38,213 bases of DNA from Tepidibacter aestuarii (lineage in GTDB: Bacteria; Bacillota; Clostridia; Peptostreptococcales; Peptostreptococcaceae): contig NZ_OW235316.1 in assembly GCF_934924865.1 (NCBI RefSeq), positions 1 to 38,213 of the forward strand, written 5' to 3'. The translations under genes were made by a program, and so were the position numbers. Below are positions 16,549-25,813 of this stretch, one piece after another (positions within the stretch are counted from its first letter, which is position 1; each line of letters begins with the position of its first letter). Under the pieces are notes generated by a model that was not told the DNA's origin, made no database searches, and saw only the letters and a program-made list of their open reading frames with translations.

Positions 16549-18339
16549 TTAGAGCGAACTTGTAATCATCTTTATTATATCGCTGTTCTCTTCTTTAAAC
16601 GTTGTAACTATTGTAATCTTATCTAGAGCACATGTTAATGCAGTACATATCATATTTAAGTTTTTTATGAAATTGTTAATTTCGTTATTAGAACTAGACT
16701 CACTCAAATGATGCCCATATAACATTTCAATTTGACATAATATAAGTGATTTATATTCTAGATTATTTATAGAATATATATTAGATATTGTTACTCCATT
16801 TTTATTGCTTAAATTTGTTAATTCATCATTTGCGTATATATAAGGTATATTACTTTCCTCTAATGCTTTTCTTAAAATATATTGAAAATATATCATATTT
16901 CCATTTTTCAATTTTCTTTTATTATACGGATATACAATCACTATATCTGAATAACCGAATCCTTTTTTTGTTATTAAGTATTCTATTTCCCATATTATTG
17001 ATTTGATTTTTTCTTCTATATCATCAACAAATATAATCTCTACATCTTCACCTTCACATCGCAAAGATTTTGTATTTAAATAATAATCATTAGGTAGATT
17101 GTCATCGAAATTTTCTATATATTTCTTTATATTACTTCTGAAATTATTTACAAATAAAGATATGTTTTGTGTTTGCTTATAGTTATATTCAAGAGTTATA
17201 ATATCATCAAAAGCTATATTTTCCCAAAAACCTTTGAATGATTTGATATTATTTTGTATATCTTGAGATTTATCAACTGATATATTAAAAATATTTTTAG
17301 ACTTAAATAATATACCATGGATAAATTTTATCTCTTCTTCATTAAAGTTTTCACATCCATCTATGAAAATTCCTTTGTATATTTTCTTTTCTTTCAATGT
17401 GTTTTTTACTTGTAAAAAAACATTTTTAAAATATTTAGAAAAATCTAGCTTAAGCTTATTGTAATCTATTACTAGATTCAAATCTTTAGCCATCTTAAAT
17501 ATAAATCCATGATAGTTATATATATCTAAGTTATCAGGTGATTTATATAATAAATTAATTTGATTTTTAATATCATGCATCAGCTGCTTATTATATGTTA
17601 TAAATAAAAATCTTTCCTTTGGATACAATTTAGCAAGTTTTATAGCTCTTGATATTAATATAGTTGTTTTAGAGCTGCCATTAGGACCTGTAAATAGAGT
17701 ATTACCATACTTTATAGAGTTGATTTTTTCTATTTGAGAAGGACTTAAAAATAATGAATTATATCTATATTCATCTTTAGAAAATAATATCTTTTTGAAA
17801 AACTTGTTTTTCGTATTTTCCTTATCATATTTTTTTATGACATGGTATTCAGGTGATATATAGAATCTAAATAGATTTAAAATAACATCATCATTCTCAC
17901 CCATTAAGTATTTATCTAATAGGCTTGTATCATTAATTAACTCATTATATTTAATATTATCAATAATATGATTATTTATAAAATCATTTTCTATATTATC
18001 TATTTCAATATAGGGCATAATATATATTAAGTTATATTTAACATCTAAATTAAAACTTTTTAAATTTTCTTGTAATGTATAGTATTCTTCTTCCATTACT
18101 TCTAATAATTCATCTTCTAGTATAGAATATATTTCTTCGGTAGTATCCATGAATTTAATGAATAGAATGTTATTATTTTTAATATACATTAAATCTATAT
18201 TAATACCATTTACAGGAACTACTTTTGTTAGTCCTATACCACTTAAAGAGTTTATACAATTTTCATAAAAATGCATCTCACTGTCTTTTATTCTAAGCGA
18301 ATCTAAATTAGAATGAATATTATTTGAATATATTTTCAA
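16549..18339 (-). CDS. UvrD/Rep superfamily helicase-like protein with degenerate catalytic motifs
   Basis: A 596-residue protein with superfamily I helicase layout after about 200 residues of unclear sequence (a stretch near 45-63 may be a decayed NERD-like nuclease fold). Helicase motifs appear in order but altered: Walker A GPNGSSKT (218-225) has Ser for the last Gly; Walker B IDGCE (326-330) replaces DEAQ or DEYQ; motif IV NYKQ (386-389) replaces NYRS; motif V INNLE replaces AKGLE; motif VI LTCA (568-571) lacks the arginine finger of LTRA. Motifs Ia, Ib (YNYHGF) and III are recognisable. The reading frame is intact with a TTG start and GGGGGA site, so it is kept as a protein. It is probably not an active helicase. 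It lies 64 nt downstream of the DUF2207 gene on the same strand. Confidence 0.8.
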   Translation of the reverse strand: MKIYSNNIHSNLDSLRIKDSEMHFYENCINSLSGIGLTKVVPVNGINIDLMYIKNNNILFIKFMDTTEEIYSILEDELLEVMEEEYYTLQENLKSFNLDVKYNLIYIMPYIEIDNIENDFINNHIIDNIKYNELINDTSLLDKYLMGENDDVILNLFRFYISPEYHVIKKYDKENTKNKFFKKILFSKDEYRYNSLFLSPSQIEKINSIKYGNTLFTGPNGSSKTTILISRAIKLAKLYPKERFLFITYNKQLMHDIKNQINLLYKSPDNLDIYNYHGFIFKMAKDLNLVIDYNKLKLDFSKYFKNVFLQVKNTLKEKKIYKGIFIDGCENFNEEEIKFIHGILFKSKNIFNISVDKSQDIQNNIKSFKGFWENIAFDDIITLEYNYKQTQNISLFVNNFRSNIKKYIENFDDNLPNDYYLNTKSLRCEGEDVEIIFVDDIEEKIKSIIWEIEYLITKKGFGYSDIVIVYPYNKRKLKNGNMIYFQYILRKALEESNIPYIYANDELTNLSNKNGVTISNIYSINNLEYKSLILCQIEMLYGHHLSESSSNNEINNFIKNLNMICTALTCALDKITIVTTFKEENSDIIKMITSSL

Positions 18340-18403
18340 TTGTATCCCCCTTTTCTTTTTATATTATTATATCATTTAATTATTATTTTTCTAGTAGGAC
18401 ATA

Positions 18404-20077
18404 TTATTTATTATTTTTTTTAACTATGAAAACGGAATCCAATTCATTAACTCTAAAGGCTGTATTTATTAATTGTATAAAAGTGTTATCGTTGGCTTTA
18501 TTTAAATACATAAGGCGTCTTATTTCTTTGTTGTTTCTAAGTTTGTATAATAACTCTTTTTGTATGCCCATAGATATACTATAAACTATATAAGCTTCCC
18601 AAGTTTTAATATTATCTGAATTTAAGACTTTGGGATTTTTAAAATTAATTATGAATTTTTTAAAGTTAATCCATTTTTTCCGCTCTTTATACCCTAATCT
18701 TGTTAATTTAGACTTGAAAAGGTATATATTATTTATAAAACCAGATATAATAAGAGCTATAGATACAATATATAGATATGGGTAATATTTATATATAAAT
18801 AAAACTCCTAATGAAATTTTTATACAGGAATATAAATATAATAAGAATTTCATATGTTTATTTGTTTTTAAATATCCATAATCTGCACACTCTTTATATA
18901 CTTTTCTTCTCCAAGTGTTATAAAACCTCTTAAATTCCAAAAACTTTTTTTCATCTTGATTGTGTTTTTTTATATCTTCGAAACAAATGATTTTGTTATT
19001 TCCAATAAAACCAAATAACCAGTTTAATAAATATTTTTCGTGTTTCTTCAATTCTGTAGTATCCTTATTTGTTAATTGTAATTTATACTTTTCACTAGTT
19101 CTATCATATATTTCTAAAATATATCCTTTTCTAATTAAATCAATTATAGTAACAAAAAAATCTTTACTTGTTATTTTTTTATATTTTAATATGCTAATCA
19201 TAATTGCAGGAGTATAATCGTTTGGTAATTTTAAGTTGTAATTTCTAGGTAAATTTCCCTTTTGAAAAATCAAGATATTTGAAAATAAAATAATTATGTA
19301 AACCATATCTATAATTAATACACAAATAGATGCTATATTAATTTTTTTAATTCTACCTATTTTATTTTTATATTTTGTTTCAATACTAATTTCTTCATTT
19401 ACTAGCTGTTCATATGATGTTAACTCAGTATTATTTTGGATGTTATAATCAGGTATATCCTTTTCTAATAGTATTTCTAACTTCAGCTCTATATTTTGTG
19501 GAAAATCATCTATACTATAACTAACTTTATTTTTTTCTACTTTTACATTTTTATATAAATATCCATGTTGGAAAGCTTTAATATTTTCGTATGTTTTGCT
19601 CTCTGGAAAACATATAGATATATTCAACTTTTTTATAGTTTTTTCATTATCGATATTGAAAATTTTAAATTTAAACTCATCAACACCATTATGTTTTATA
19701 ATAAAATCTTCTAAATCATATTCTATTTTATATATTTTAGTTTCAATATTGGATTTATCGTAAACTCTAAAATCCAAGTTATTATTATGATCGAACAACT
19801 CTAATTGTAATTGATTTTTATTAGGATATATTTCATATGCTCTTAAATTATCTAATTTAGAATTATTGTCTAGATATAAACTTTTGGTTACTCCATTTGA
19901 TTGAGAATGAAATTTATATGTTATTTTTTCTATAATATGAGCATCGCCTTTATCATCTACATTTATGTGCATTCTTAAATTTTCAATAGAATAATCTTCT
20001 TGTGAAAATACAGGTTTTATTAAAAAAATAAATATTATCAATGATATTAAATTGACTCTTTTTTTTATTTTAATCAC
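18404..20077 (-). CDS. DUF2207-family membrane protein
   Basis: A 557-residue protein: signal peptide (about 1-25, ending near PVFSQ), an extracellular beta-rich DUF2207 domain (about 27-215; YSIENLRMHINVDDKGDAHI is the typical start), a membrane helix at about 247-270, a cytoplasmic winged-helix-like segment (about 290-395), two further helices (about 408-450) and a C-terminal tail. Its role is unknown. The start is unusual: AGAGGTGA is followed by no ATG, and the in-frame GTG at 20077 overlaps that site. An ATT or ATA a few bases later would be better placed, so the exact N-terminus is uncertain. It may form an operon with the helicase-like gene. Confidence 0.8.
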   Translation of the reverse strand: MIKIKKRVNLISLIIFIFLIKPVFSQEDYSIENLRMHINVDDKGDAHIIEKITYKFHSQSNGVTKSLYLDNNSKLDNLRAYEIYPNKNQLQLELFDHNNNLDFRVYDKSNIETKIYKIEYDLEDFIIKHNGVDEFKFKIFNIDNEKTIKKLNISICFPESKTYENIKAFQHGYLYKNVKVEKNKVSYSIDDFPQNIELKLEILLEKDIPDYNIQNNTELTSYEQLVNEEISIETKYKNKIGRIKKINIASICVLIIDMVYIIILFSNILIFQKGNLPRNYNLKLPNDYTPAIMISILKYKKITSKDFFVTIIDLIRKGYILEIYDRTSEKYKLQLTNKDTTELKKHEKYLLNWLFGFIGNNKIICFEDIKKHNQDEKKFLEFKRFYNTWRRKVYKECADYGYLKTNKHMKFLLYLYSCIKISLGVLFIYKYYPYLYIVSIALIISGFINNIYLFKSKLTRLGYKERKKWINFKKFIINFKNPKVLNSDNIKTWEAYIVYSISMGIQKELLYKLRNNKEIRRLMYLNKANDNTFIQLINTAFRVNELDSVFIVKKNNK

Positions 20078-20127
20078 CTCTAATATATATTATAAACCAT
20101 ATTTAACCTCTATTTTTAATAAAATTA

Positions 20128-20163
20128 AAAAGACTTAAAATCTTTTTAGATTTTAAGTCTTTT
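20128..20163 (-). terminator. Terminator after the 71-residue gene
   Basis: A perfect 16-bp stem (AAAAGACTTAAAATCT and its complement) with a TTTT loop. On the minus strand it is followed by TTTTAATTTT. It lies between the small gene at 20185 and the DUF2207 gene. Confidence 0.75.
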
Positions 20164-20184
20164 GGCTTATATGATAATTGGAAT

Positions 20185-20400
20185 TTATCTATGTTTTTTC
20201 ATTGATTCTTTAATACCATTTTTAATTAAATAAAATTTTTTTATTAGACAACAATCAGGTTCTTTATATTCATGCATATATGAATCTAATAAATTTTTTA
20301 TTTCATTAAAATTTTTTTCATCATAAGAATATACATGGTCCAACTTATTAGATATAGTATTGAACAACAAAAATCTTTTCTTTATATCCTCACTTTCCAT
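20185..20400 (-). CDS. Small hypothetical protein
   Basis: A 71-residue hydrophilic, predicted helical protein (MESEDIKKRFLLFNTISNKL...) with two adjacent Cys (DCCLIKK). An AAGGAG ribosome binding site stands 12 nt before the ATG, a little far. A strong terminator directly follows, supporting a real gene. I do not recognise the family. Confidence 0.55.
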   Translation of the reverse strand: MESEDIKKRFLLFNTISNKLDHVYSYDEKNFNEIKNLLDSYMHEYKEPDCCLIKKFYLIKNGIKESMKKHR

Positions 20401-20490
20401 TATATATAACCACTCCTTAAATAAATTTGTTAAAATCTATATTCAGAGTGTTTGCTAAAAAATAGAATTTAAAACATATATAGCAAAATT

Positions 20491-20838
20491 TTATTTATCA
20501 ATATCAAATACTACTGTTAATATCATTTTAAACTTCTCTACGGCTAATAGTGAGTGGTTTATATTAGCTGGCATTACTATAGTTTCACCTTTTTTAACAT
20601 CAAAGCTTTCTTCCCCTATTGTAATTCTAGCTTCTCCATCTAAAATAGACACCATGGCATCCCCTTCAGACTTATGAGTACTTATTTCTTCATCTTTATC
20701 AAAAGCAAATACAGTTACATTTACATATTTGTTTTGAGTCAGAGTCTTGCTAATGACAGTTCCTTTTTGATAATCAACCAATGATGTTGTCTCAATAGGT
20801 GTTGAAAAATCTATGTTTTTTATAAAATTTTTATTCAT
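20491..20838 (-). CDS. Small cupin-domain protein
   Basis: A 115-residue single-domain cupin. Motif 1 is partly visible (ISTHKSEGDAMVSILDG, with one His) and motif 2 is clear (MPANINHSLLA, with one His), so at most a reduced metal site. Function unknown; such proteins include sensors and small isomerases or dioxygenases. I start it at ATG 20838 because AAAGGGG lies 8 nt upstream; an in-frame ATG at 20856 lies upstream of that site. Its promoter carries a CRP/FNR-type palindrome at -41.5 (20884-20925). Confidence 0.85.
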   Translation of the reverse strand: MNKNFIKNIDFSTPIETTSLVDYQKGTVISKTLTQNKYVNVTVFAFDKDEEISTHKSEGDAMVSILDGEARITIGEESFDVKKGETIVMPANINHSLLAVEKFKMILTVVFDIDK

Positions 20839-20883
20839 ATTATATTCCCCTTTCAATTGTAAAGTTTATTTTTATTTATATAT

Positions 20884-20925
20884 AGTATAAAACAAAAATC
20901 ACATTTATTAAGTAACATATGTTAC
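20884..20925 (-). promoter_or_regulatory. Cupin promoter with a class II CRP/FNR-type palindrome
   Basis: The palindrome GTAACATATGTTAC (20912-20925) is perfect. On the minus strand a -10 box TATACT occupies 20889-20884, and the -35 region is poor (CTTAAT). Taking the start at about 20877, the palindrome is centred at -41.5, exactly where class II CRP/FNR activators bind. The GTAAC...GTTAC core resembles sites of FNR-like regulators such as HcpR. The regulator itself is not in the window. Confidence 0.5.
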
Positions 20926-20969
20926 CTGTGAGTTGTAAATTTTTTTGATCTAAATGCATTAGTTAGAAC

Positions 20970-21176
20970 TTATATAAAGTTTAAACGCTTAGCTACCGGT
21001 ACAAACATTGGACTTAATAATAGACTGTTAAATATGTACAATAAACCCATAGCTATTAGAATTTAAATTATATATAGATGCCCAAAATAAATTTTGTTTC
21101 ATATTTTCTAAGTATACATCCTTATCTTTTACTAATTTTTCATTTCTTATTAAAATATTTTTCCACCTAGATATCT
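20970..21176 (-). pseudogene. Decayed fragment of a membrane-protein gene
   Basis: The 373-nt stretch 20839-21211 has no intact gene beyond the promoter. On the minus strand one frame (21175 to 21028) encodes RWKNILIRNEKLVKDKDVYL and on to QNLFWASIYN, and an overlapping frame (about 21065 to 20970) encodes MGLLYIFNSLLLSPMFVPVA followed by KRLNFI and a stop. They look like consecutive parts of the C-terminus of one small membrane protein joined by a frameshift, with no start preserved. No family is recognised. Confidence 0.35.
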
Positions 21177-21211
21177 AGCAGATTAATAATATCAACTATG
21201 CGTGAATTTTT

Positions 21212-21802
21212 TTACTGATTTTTAAAATGAACATCTATTATCTTCTCAGCAAGTCTTTTTTGTGCATTTGCTTGAGCAACTAACATTATAACAATTAAAA
21301 ATAACTGAGCTAAATCTTGATTCTCTTTTTCTATTTCATTAGTCTTTTCTTTTATACATCTTATATTCGAAGATATGAAATTTTCGAAATCTTTTGTTTC
21401 ATTATCTTTTAATTCTAAAAAAATCGAATATATATCATCTAAAGATATTACATCATCTTCGATATTAGACATATCTTTAAGTACAGGTTCAAACAAAAGT
21501 TTTATGTCATCTAAAGATAGAACTTGCTTTAAATAATACACTAAAATCATTAGTATTATATGCTGTTTGCTATATTTTTTATTATTAGAGGGCATTAACA
21601 ATCCTTGTTTGGTATAATTATTAATCATTGTTTTAGTCAATATCTTATCATCATCATTTCTTTTTAAATTAGAAAGCCTTTCATCTATAAAATTTGTTAC
21701 TTGATCCATATACAAATTTAAATCTGGTATCTCTTCTAATCCCACTTTATCGCCTAAACACAATTCTTTTATAAGTTTAATTAATTCATTTTCATCTATC
21801 AT
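21212..21802 (-). CDS. DUF1836 family protein, putative DNA-binding
   Basis: A 196-residue protein with the DUF1836 core: IPDLNLYMDQVTNFID (about 24-39), then KILTKTMINNYTKQGLL and KKYSKQHIILMILVYYLKQ. The middle part resembles a MerR-like helix-turn-helix (LTKTMINNYTKQGLL), so a regulatory role is plausible. The family is widespread in Firmicutes without known function. ATG start with AGAGGTGA. Confidence 0.85.
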   Translation of the reverse strand: MIDENELIKLIKELCLGDKVGLEEIPDLNLYMDQVTNFIDERLSNLKRNDDDKILTKTMINNYTKQGLLMPSNNKKYSKQHIILMILVYYLKQVLSLDDIKLLFEPVLKDMSNIEDDVISLDDIYSIFLELKDNETKDFENFISSNIRCIKEKTNEIEKENQDLAQLFLIVIMLVAQANAQKRLAEKIIDVHFKNQ

Positions 21803-21869
21803 TTAAATCACCTCTCTTATATAATATAGTATTCAAAACTATATATCAACATATGTATATAAATTTTAA

Positions 21870-21961
21870 AAAGTTTTATTATTATTAAAAAAATCTAATC
21901 TCAGCTTAATAATTTTCAATTATCAGCTTCGATTAGATTTTTTTAATAATAATAAAACTTT
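21870..21961. repeat. 92-nt near-complete hairpin between DUF3785 and DUF1836
   Basis: Arms 21870-21900 and 21931-21961 are perfectly complementary over 31 bp. The 30-nt loop can itself pair (AGCT...AGCT and ATAATT/AATTAT). The arm contains an A7/T7 tract next to ATCTAATC/GATTAGAT, as in bidirectional terminators. It starts 6 nt after the DUF3785 stop and may be its terminator, a small RNA, or a MITE-like palindrome. Confidence 0.7.
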
Positions 21962-21966
21962 AGATA

Positions 21967-22377
21967 TTAAGATTCACATTCTTCTATTTCAATACTATAT
22001 TTTCCACATTCAATACATACTATAACACTTATTATATAGCTATTATCTACAACACCTTTTTTTAGCATCTTCTTAAATGATGTATTTTTATACTCTTCAG
22101 ATATATTACTCATCACATATTTACCATTCTTCGTGAACGCATAAAAATAATATTCAAGAAATTTAAAGTATTTTGCTTTTTCTGCTACTCCATTTAGACA
22201 ACTTTGGCAAGCTTGATCGTAATAACCTATATCAAAATCTGTATTACTTTGATGCTTCAATAGATCAACTATTACTTCGTGTGTAAGCCCAGTTGGTAAG
22301 TTAATTTCATTATTTATATAATTTGACATATCTATAGCGTATAAATTTTCATCAAATTCAAATGTATATTTTCCCAT
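21967..22377 (-). CDS. DUF3785 family protein
   Basis: A 136-residue protein with two Cys pairs: C57-x2-C60 in YYDQACQSCLNG and C123-x2-C126 in VIVCIECGKY, suggesting a zinc site, plus YFYAFTKNGKYVMSNISEEY, typical of DUF3785 of Clostridia. Function unknown, probably cytoplasmic. ATG start with AAAGGAG 8 nt upstream. The long hairpin follows directly. Confidence 0.75.
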   Translation of the reverse strand: MGKYTFEFDENLYAIDMSNYINNEINLPTGLTHEVIVDLLKHQSNTDFDIGYYDQACQSCLNGVAEKAKYFKFLEYYFYAFTKNGKYVMSNISEEYKNTSFKKMLKKGVVDNSYIISVIVCIECGKYSIEIEECES

Positions 22378-22481
22378 ACTTTAACTCCTTTAAAATTAAT
22401 AATATATGTTAAGTATCTCATATAAGCAATTAATTATCAATATATAACGGTATTATCCAGAGCTATATGTTAGTTGTAACT

Positions 22482-24002
22482 CTACGCCAAGTTGTCTATA
22501 GCAATATGATATTTAGGATCTTCTATTATATTAACTTCTAGTATTTTTTCTGCATCCTTAATAAATTGATAGCATTCTATACTTAAATGCTTTAAATGAA
22601 GTGTTTTTCCTTCTGTTTTATATTTTTCTGTTAATGTATTTACACTTTCAATTCCAGAATGATCGAATACTCTTGCATTTGCAAAATCGATAATAACATC
22701 TTCAGGATCATTTTTTATATCAAATGAATCAGAAAAATTTCTAGCTGAACCAAAGAATACAGCACCTCGTATCGTATAAACTTTTGATCCGCATGTATCT
22801 ATATATGAATCTACATCTATTCGTTTCCCTTTTTCCCATGCAAAAACAAGTGATGATACAATTACTCCTATTCCAACAGCAATAGCTAAATCTGTAAATA
22901 CAGTAATTACAGAAACTAGTATTATGACAAAAGCATCTGATTTTGGAATATTTCTCATTATTTCAAAACTAGACCATTCGAATGTAGCTATTACTACCAT
23001 GAACATTACTCCTGTTAGTGCAGCCATTGGAATTCTTTCGATCAAACTTGATCCAAATAATATAAATCCTAATAAGAATAAAGAAGCTGATATTCCAGAT
23101 AGTCTATTTCTACCACCAGATTTTATATTTATCATACTCTGACCTATCATTGCACAGCCACCCATTCCACCAAAAAATCCAGTTATTATGTTAGCTATAC
23201 CTTGTCCAACACATTCCTTATTGCCTCTACCTCTAGTTTGAGTAATTTCATCTATAAGAGTTAATGTCATAAGTGATTCTATTAGTCCTATAGATGCAAG
23301 TATTACTGCATATGGAAATATTATTTCTATAGTTTTAATATTAAACGGTACATTAGGTATATGGAATTTTGGTAAAACTCCACCTACATGAGCTATATCT
23401 CCTACTGTTTTAACATCTATTCCAAGTATATTAACTAATAATGAAATTGAAACAATACCTGCCAATGGTGCTGGTATTGTTTTCGTTATCTTAGGTACAA
23501 TATATATTGTTGCCATAGTTAAAACTACTAATCCTACCATTAAAAACAATTCTCTACCTTGCATCCAATTCATATTTCCACTTTTATCAATAAATTTGAA
23601 TTGATTAAATTGAGCTATACCTATAACCATAGCTAGTCCGTTTACAAATCCTATCATTACAGTATGAGGTATAAACCTTACAAATTTACCTAACTTAAAT
23701 AATCCTACAAGTATTTGTATAATTCCCATTAAAACTACTGTTATAAATAAATATTCTACTCCATGTTCACTCACAAGATCAACCATAACTACAGCTAAAG
23801 CACCCGTAGCTCCTGATATCATTCCTGGTCTTCCTCCAAAAATAGAAGTTATCAAACCTACTATAAATGCTGCATATAATCCAGTTAATGGATCGACTCC
23901 AGCAACAAATGCAAATGCTATAGCTTCTGGTACAAGTGCCAGTGCTACTGTAAGTCCTGATAGTACCTCGTCTTTTAAATTTATTGCTTTATTGTTTTTC
24001 AA
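22482..24002 (-). CDS. SulP-family anion transporter with C-terminal STAS domain
   Basis: A 506-residue SLC26/SulP transporter: a membrane domain (about 1-385) opening with LSGLTVALALVPEAIAFAF, and a STAS domain (about 400-495) with VIIDFANARVFDHSGIES. Substrates in the family include sulfate, bicarbonate and dicarboxylates; nothing here decides among them. TTG start with GGAAGGTG upstream. It is divergent from the ABC-F gene and has no sulfate-assimilation neighbours. Confidence 0.9.
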   Translation of the reverse strand: MKNNKAINLKDEVLSGLTVALALVPEAIAFAFVAGVDPLTGLYAAFIVGLITSIFGGRPGMISGATGALAVVMVDLVSEHGVEYLFITVVLMGIIQILVGLFKLGKFVRFIPHTVMIGFVNGLAMVIGIAQFNQFKFIDKSGNMNWMQGRELFLMVGLVVLTMATIYIVPKITKTIPAPLAGIVSISLLVNILGIDVKTVGDIAHVGGVLPKFHIPNVPFNIKTIEIIFPYAVILASIGLIESLMTLTLIDEITQTRGRGNKECVGQGIANIITGFFGGMGGCAMIGQSMINIKSGGRNRLSGISASLFLLGFILFGSSLIERIPMAALTGVMFMVVIATFEWSSFEIMRNIPKSDAFVIILVSVITVFTDLAIAVGIGVIVSSLVFAWEKGKRIDVDSYIDTCGSKVYTIRGAVFFGSARNFSDSFDIKNDPEDVIIDFANARVFDHSGIESVNTLTEKYKTEGKTLHLKHLSIECYQFIKDAEKILEVNIIEDPKYHIAIDNLA

Positions 24003-24178
24003 AGTTACACCTTCCTTCTATTTTTTTATCACAAAAACTAATAATATCATGCTTTTTAAATAAAAGCTATAACAAAGCTTTAATTTTGATTTTTCCGAAT
24101 CTTCAAATCCAGACTTTATATGCTTGAGATTTTGATTTGTAAGCTATACACTAATATATATTTGAAAATACATAAATT

Positions 24179-24207
24179 TTGTATTCCAAAAAAACTCACT
24201 CTATTAT
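24179..24207 (+). promoter_or_regulatory. Promoter of the ABC-F gene
   Basis: TTGTAT (24179-24184), a 17-nt spacer and TATTAT (24202-24207) lie about 50 nt before the gene. The leader is short and shows no clear attenuator hairpin or uORF of the kind seen before antibiotic-induced ABC-F genes. Confidence 0.5.
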
Positions 24208-24256
24208 ATAATTTTAATTGTGTTATTTTTAAAACTTTACTAAAGGAGATTTTATA

Positions 24257-25813
24257 ATGAGTATATTAACAGTAAGAAATTTAAGCCATGGCTTTGGAGA
24301 TAGAGCTATATTCAATAATGTATCATTCAGACTTTTACCTGGAGAGCATATTGCGCTTATAGGTGCAAATGGAGAAGGAAAATCTACTTTCATGAATATA
24401 ATAACAAGCAAAGTAGAGCCAGATGAAGGCAAAATAGAATGGGCAAAACGCGTAAGAGTTGGTTACTTAGATCAACATACTTATCTAGAAAAAGGAAGAA
24501 CTATAAGAGATGTATTAAAAGATGCCTTTAAGTACCTTTTTAACCTAGAATCAGAAATTAATGAAACATATGAAAAGATGGCTGAGGCAACGCCAGAAGA
24601 ACTAGAAGATATGCTTGAAAATGTAGGTACTATTCAAGATATATTAACTAACAATGATTTTTATGTTATAGATGCAAAAATTGAAGAGGTTGCAAAAGGG
24701 TTGGGACTTACACAAATAGGACTTGATAAAGACGTAAATGATTTAAGTGGAGGTCAAAGAGCAAAAATATTACTTGCAAAGCTATTATTGGAAAAGCCAG
24801 ATATTTTATTATTAGATGAGCCTACTAATCATTTAGATGAACAACACATAGAATGGTTAAAAAGATATTTACAAAACTATGAAAACGCTTTTATACTTAT
24901 ATCTCATGACATACCATTTATAAATAGTGTCATAAATCTAATATACCATATGGAAAATCAAGAACTTAATCGTTATGTCGGAGATTATGATAATTTCATG
25001 AATATATATGAAGCTAAAAAACGCCAGCTTGAGGCAGAATATAAAAGACAACAACAAGAAATAGCTGAACTTGAAGATTTTGTAGCTAGAAATAAAGCTA
25101 GAATTTCAACAAGAAATATGGCTATGTCCAGACAAAAGAAATTAGATAAAATGGACAGAATTGAATTGCCACAAGAACGTGTAAAACCAGAATTTAATTT
25201 TAAACAAGCCAAAACTTCTGGTAGATTGATATTCGAAACTACAGATTTTGTAATTGGCTATGATGAGGCCTTGACAAGACCTTTGAGTATAAAAATGGAG
25301 AGAGGCGAAAAAATAGCTTTGGTAGGTGCTAATGGAATAGGTAAAACAACTTTATTAAAAAGCATATTAGGACTGATAAAACCCCTATCTGGTAGAGTGG
25401 AACTTGGATATGAACAGAGTATAGGTTATTTTGAACAAGAACTTAAGGATGGGAATAATAATACCTGTATAGAAGAGGTTTGGGAAGAATTTCCTGTATT
25501 TACTCAATATGAAGTTCGTGCAGCACTTGCTAAATGTGGCCTTACTACAAAACATATAGAAAGCAAAGTTAAAGTTTTAAGTGGTGGAGAACAAGCTAAA
25601 GTAAGACTTTGTAAACTTATAAATAATAATACTAATATACTATTATTAGACGAGCCTACAAATCATCTGGATGTTGAAGCTAAAGAGGAGCTTAAAAGAG
25701 CTTTAAAAGAATATAAAGGAAGTATACTTCTTATATGTCATGAGCCTGAATTTTATAGAGATATAGTAACAGATGTATGGAATTGTGAAGACTGGACTAC
25801 TAAAATAGTTTAA
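24257..25813 (+). CDS. ABC-F family ATPase (ribosome-associated)
   Basis: A 518-residue protein with two ABC ATPase domains and no membrane part. Domain 1: Walker A GANGEGKST (36-44), LSGGQ (163-167), DEPTNHLD (187-194). Domain 2: Walker A GANGIGKTT (357-365), LSGGE, DEPTNHLD. A charged linker (about 245-315, KKRQLEAEYKRQQQEIAELE) matches the ABC-F P-site tRNA interaction motif region, and an arm-like insert lies at about 90-145. ABC-F proteins act on stalled or antibiotic-blocked ribosomes. It resembles housekeeping YkpA/YbiT-like types more than known resistance types, but that is not certain. ATG start with AAAGGAG. Confidence 0.9.
   Translation: MSILTVRNLSHGFGDRAIFNNVSFRLLPGEHIALIGANGEGKSTFMNIITSKVEPDEGKIEWAKRVRVGYLDQHTYLEKGRTIRDVLKDAFKYLFNLESEINETYEKMAEATPEELEDMLENVGTIQDILTNNDFYVIDAKIEEVAKGLGLTQIGLDKDVNDLSGGQRAKILLAKLLLEKPDILLLDEPTNHLDEQHIEWLKRYLQNYENAFILISHDIPFINSVINLIYHMENQELNRYVGDYDNFMNIYEAKKRQLEAEYKRQQQEIAELEDFVARNKARISTRNMAMSRQKKLDKMDRIELPQERVKPEFNFKQAKTSGRLIFETTDFVIGYDEALTRPLSIKMERGEKIALVGANGIGKTTLLKSILGLIKPLSGRVELGYEQSIGYFEQELKDGNNNTCIEEVWEEFPVFTQYEVRAALAKCGLTTKHIESKVKVLSGGEQAKVRLCKLINNNTNILLLDEPTNHLDVEAKEELKRALKEYKGSILLICHEPEFYRDIVTDVWNCEDWTTKIV

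Noticed and set aside
24003..24256. Antibiotic-sensing attenuator before the ABC-F gene
   Set aside because: No small leader ORF with competing hairpins could be seen; an ordinary promoter accounts for the region.
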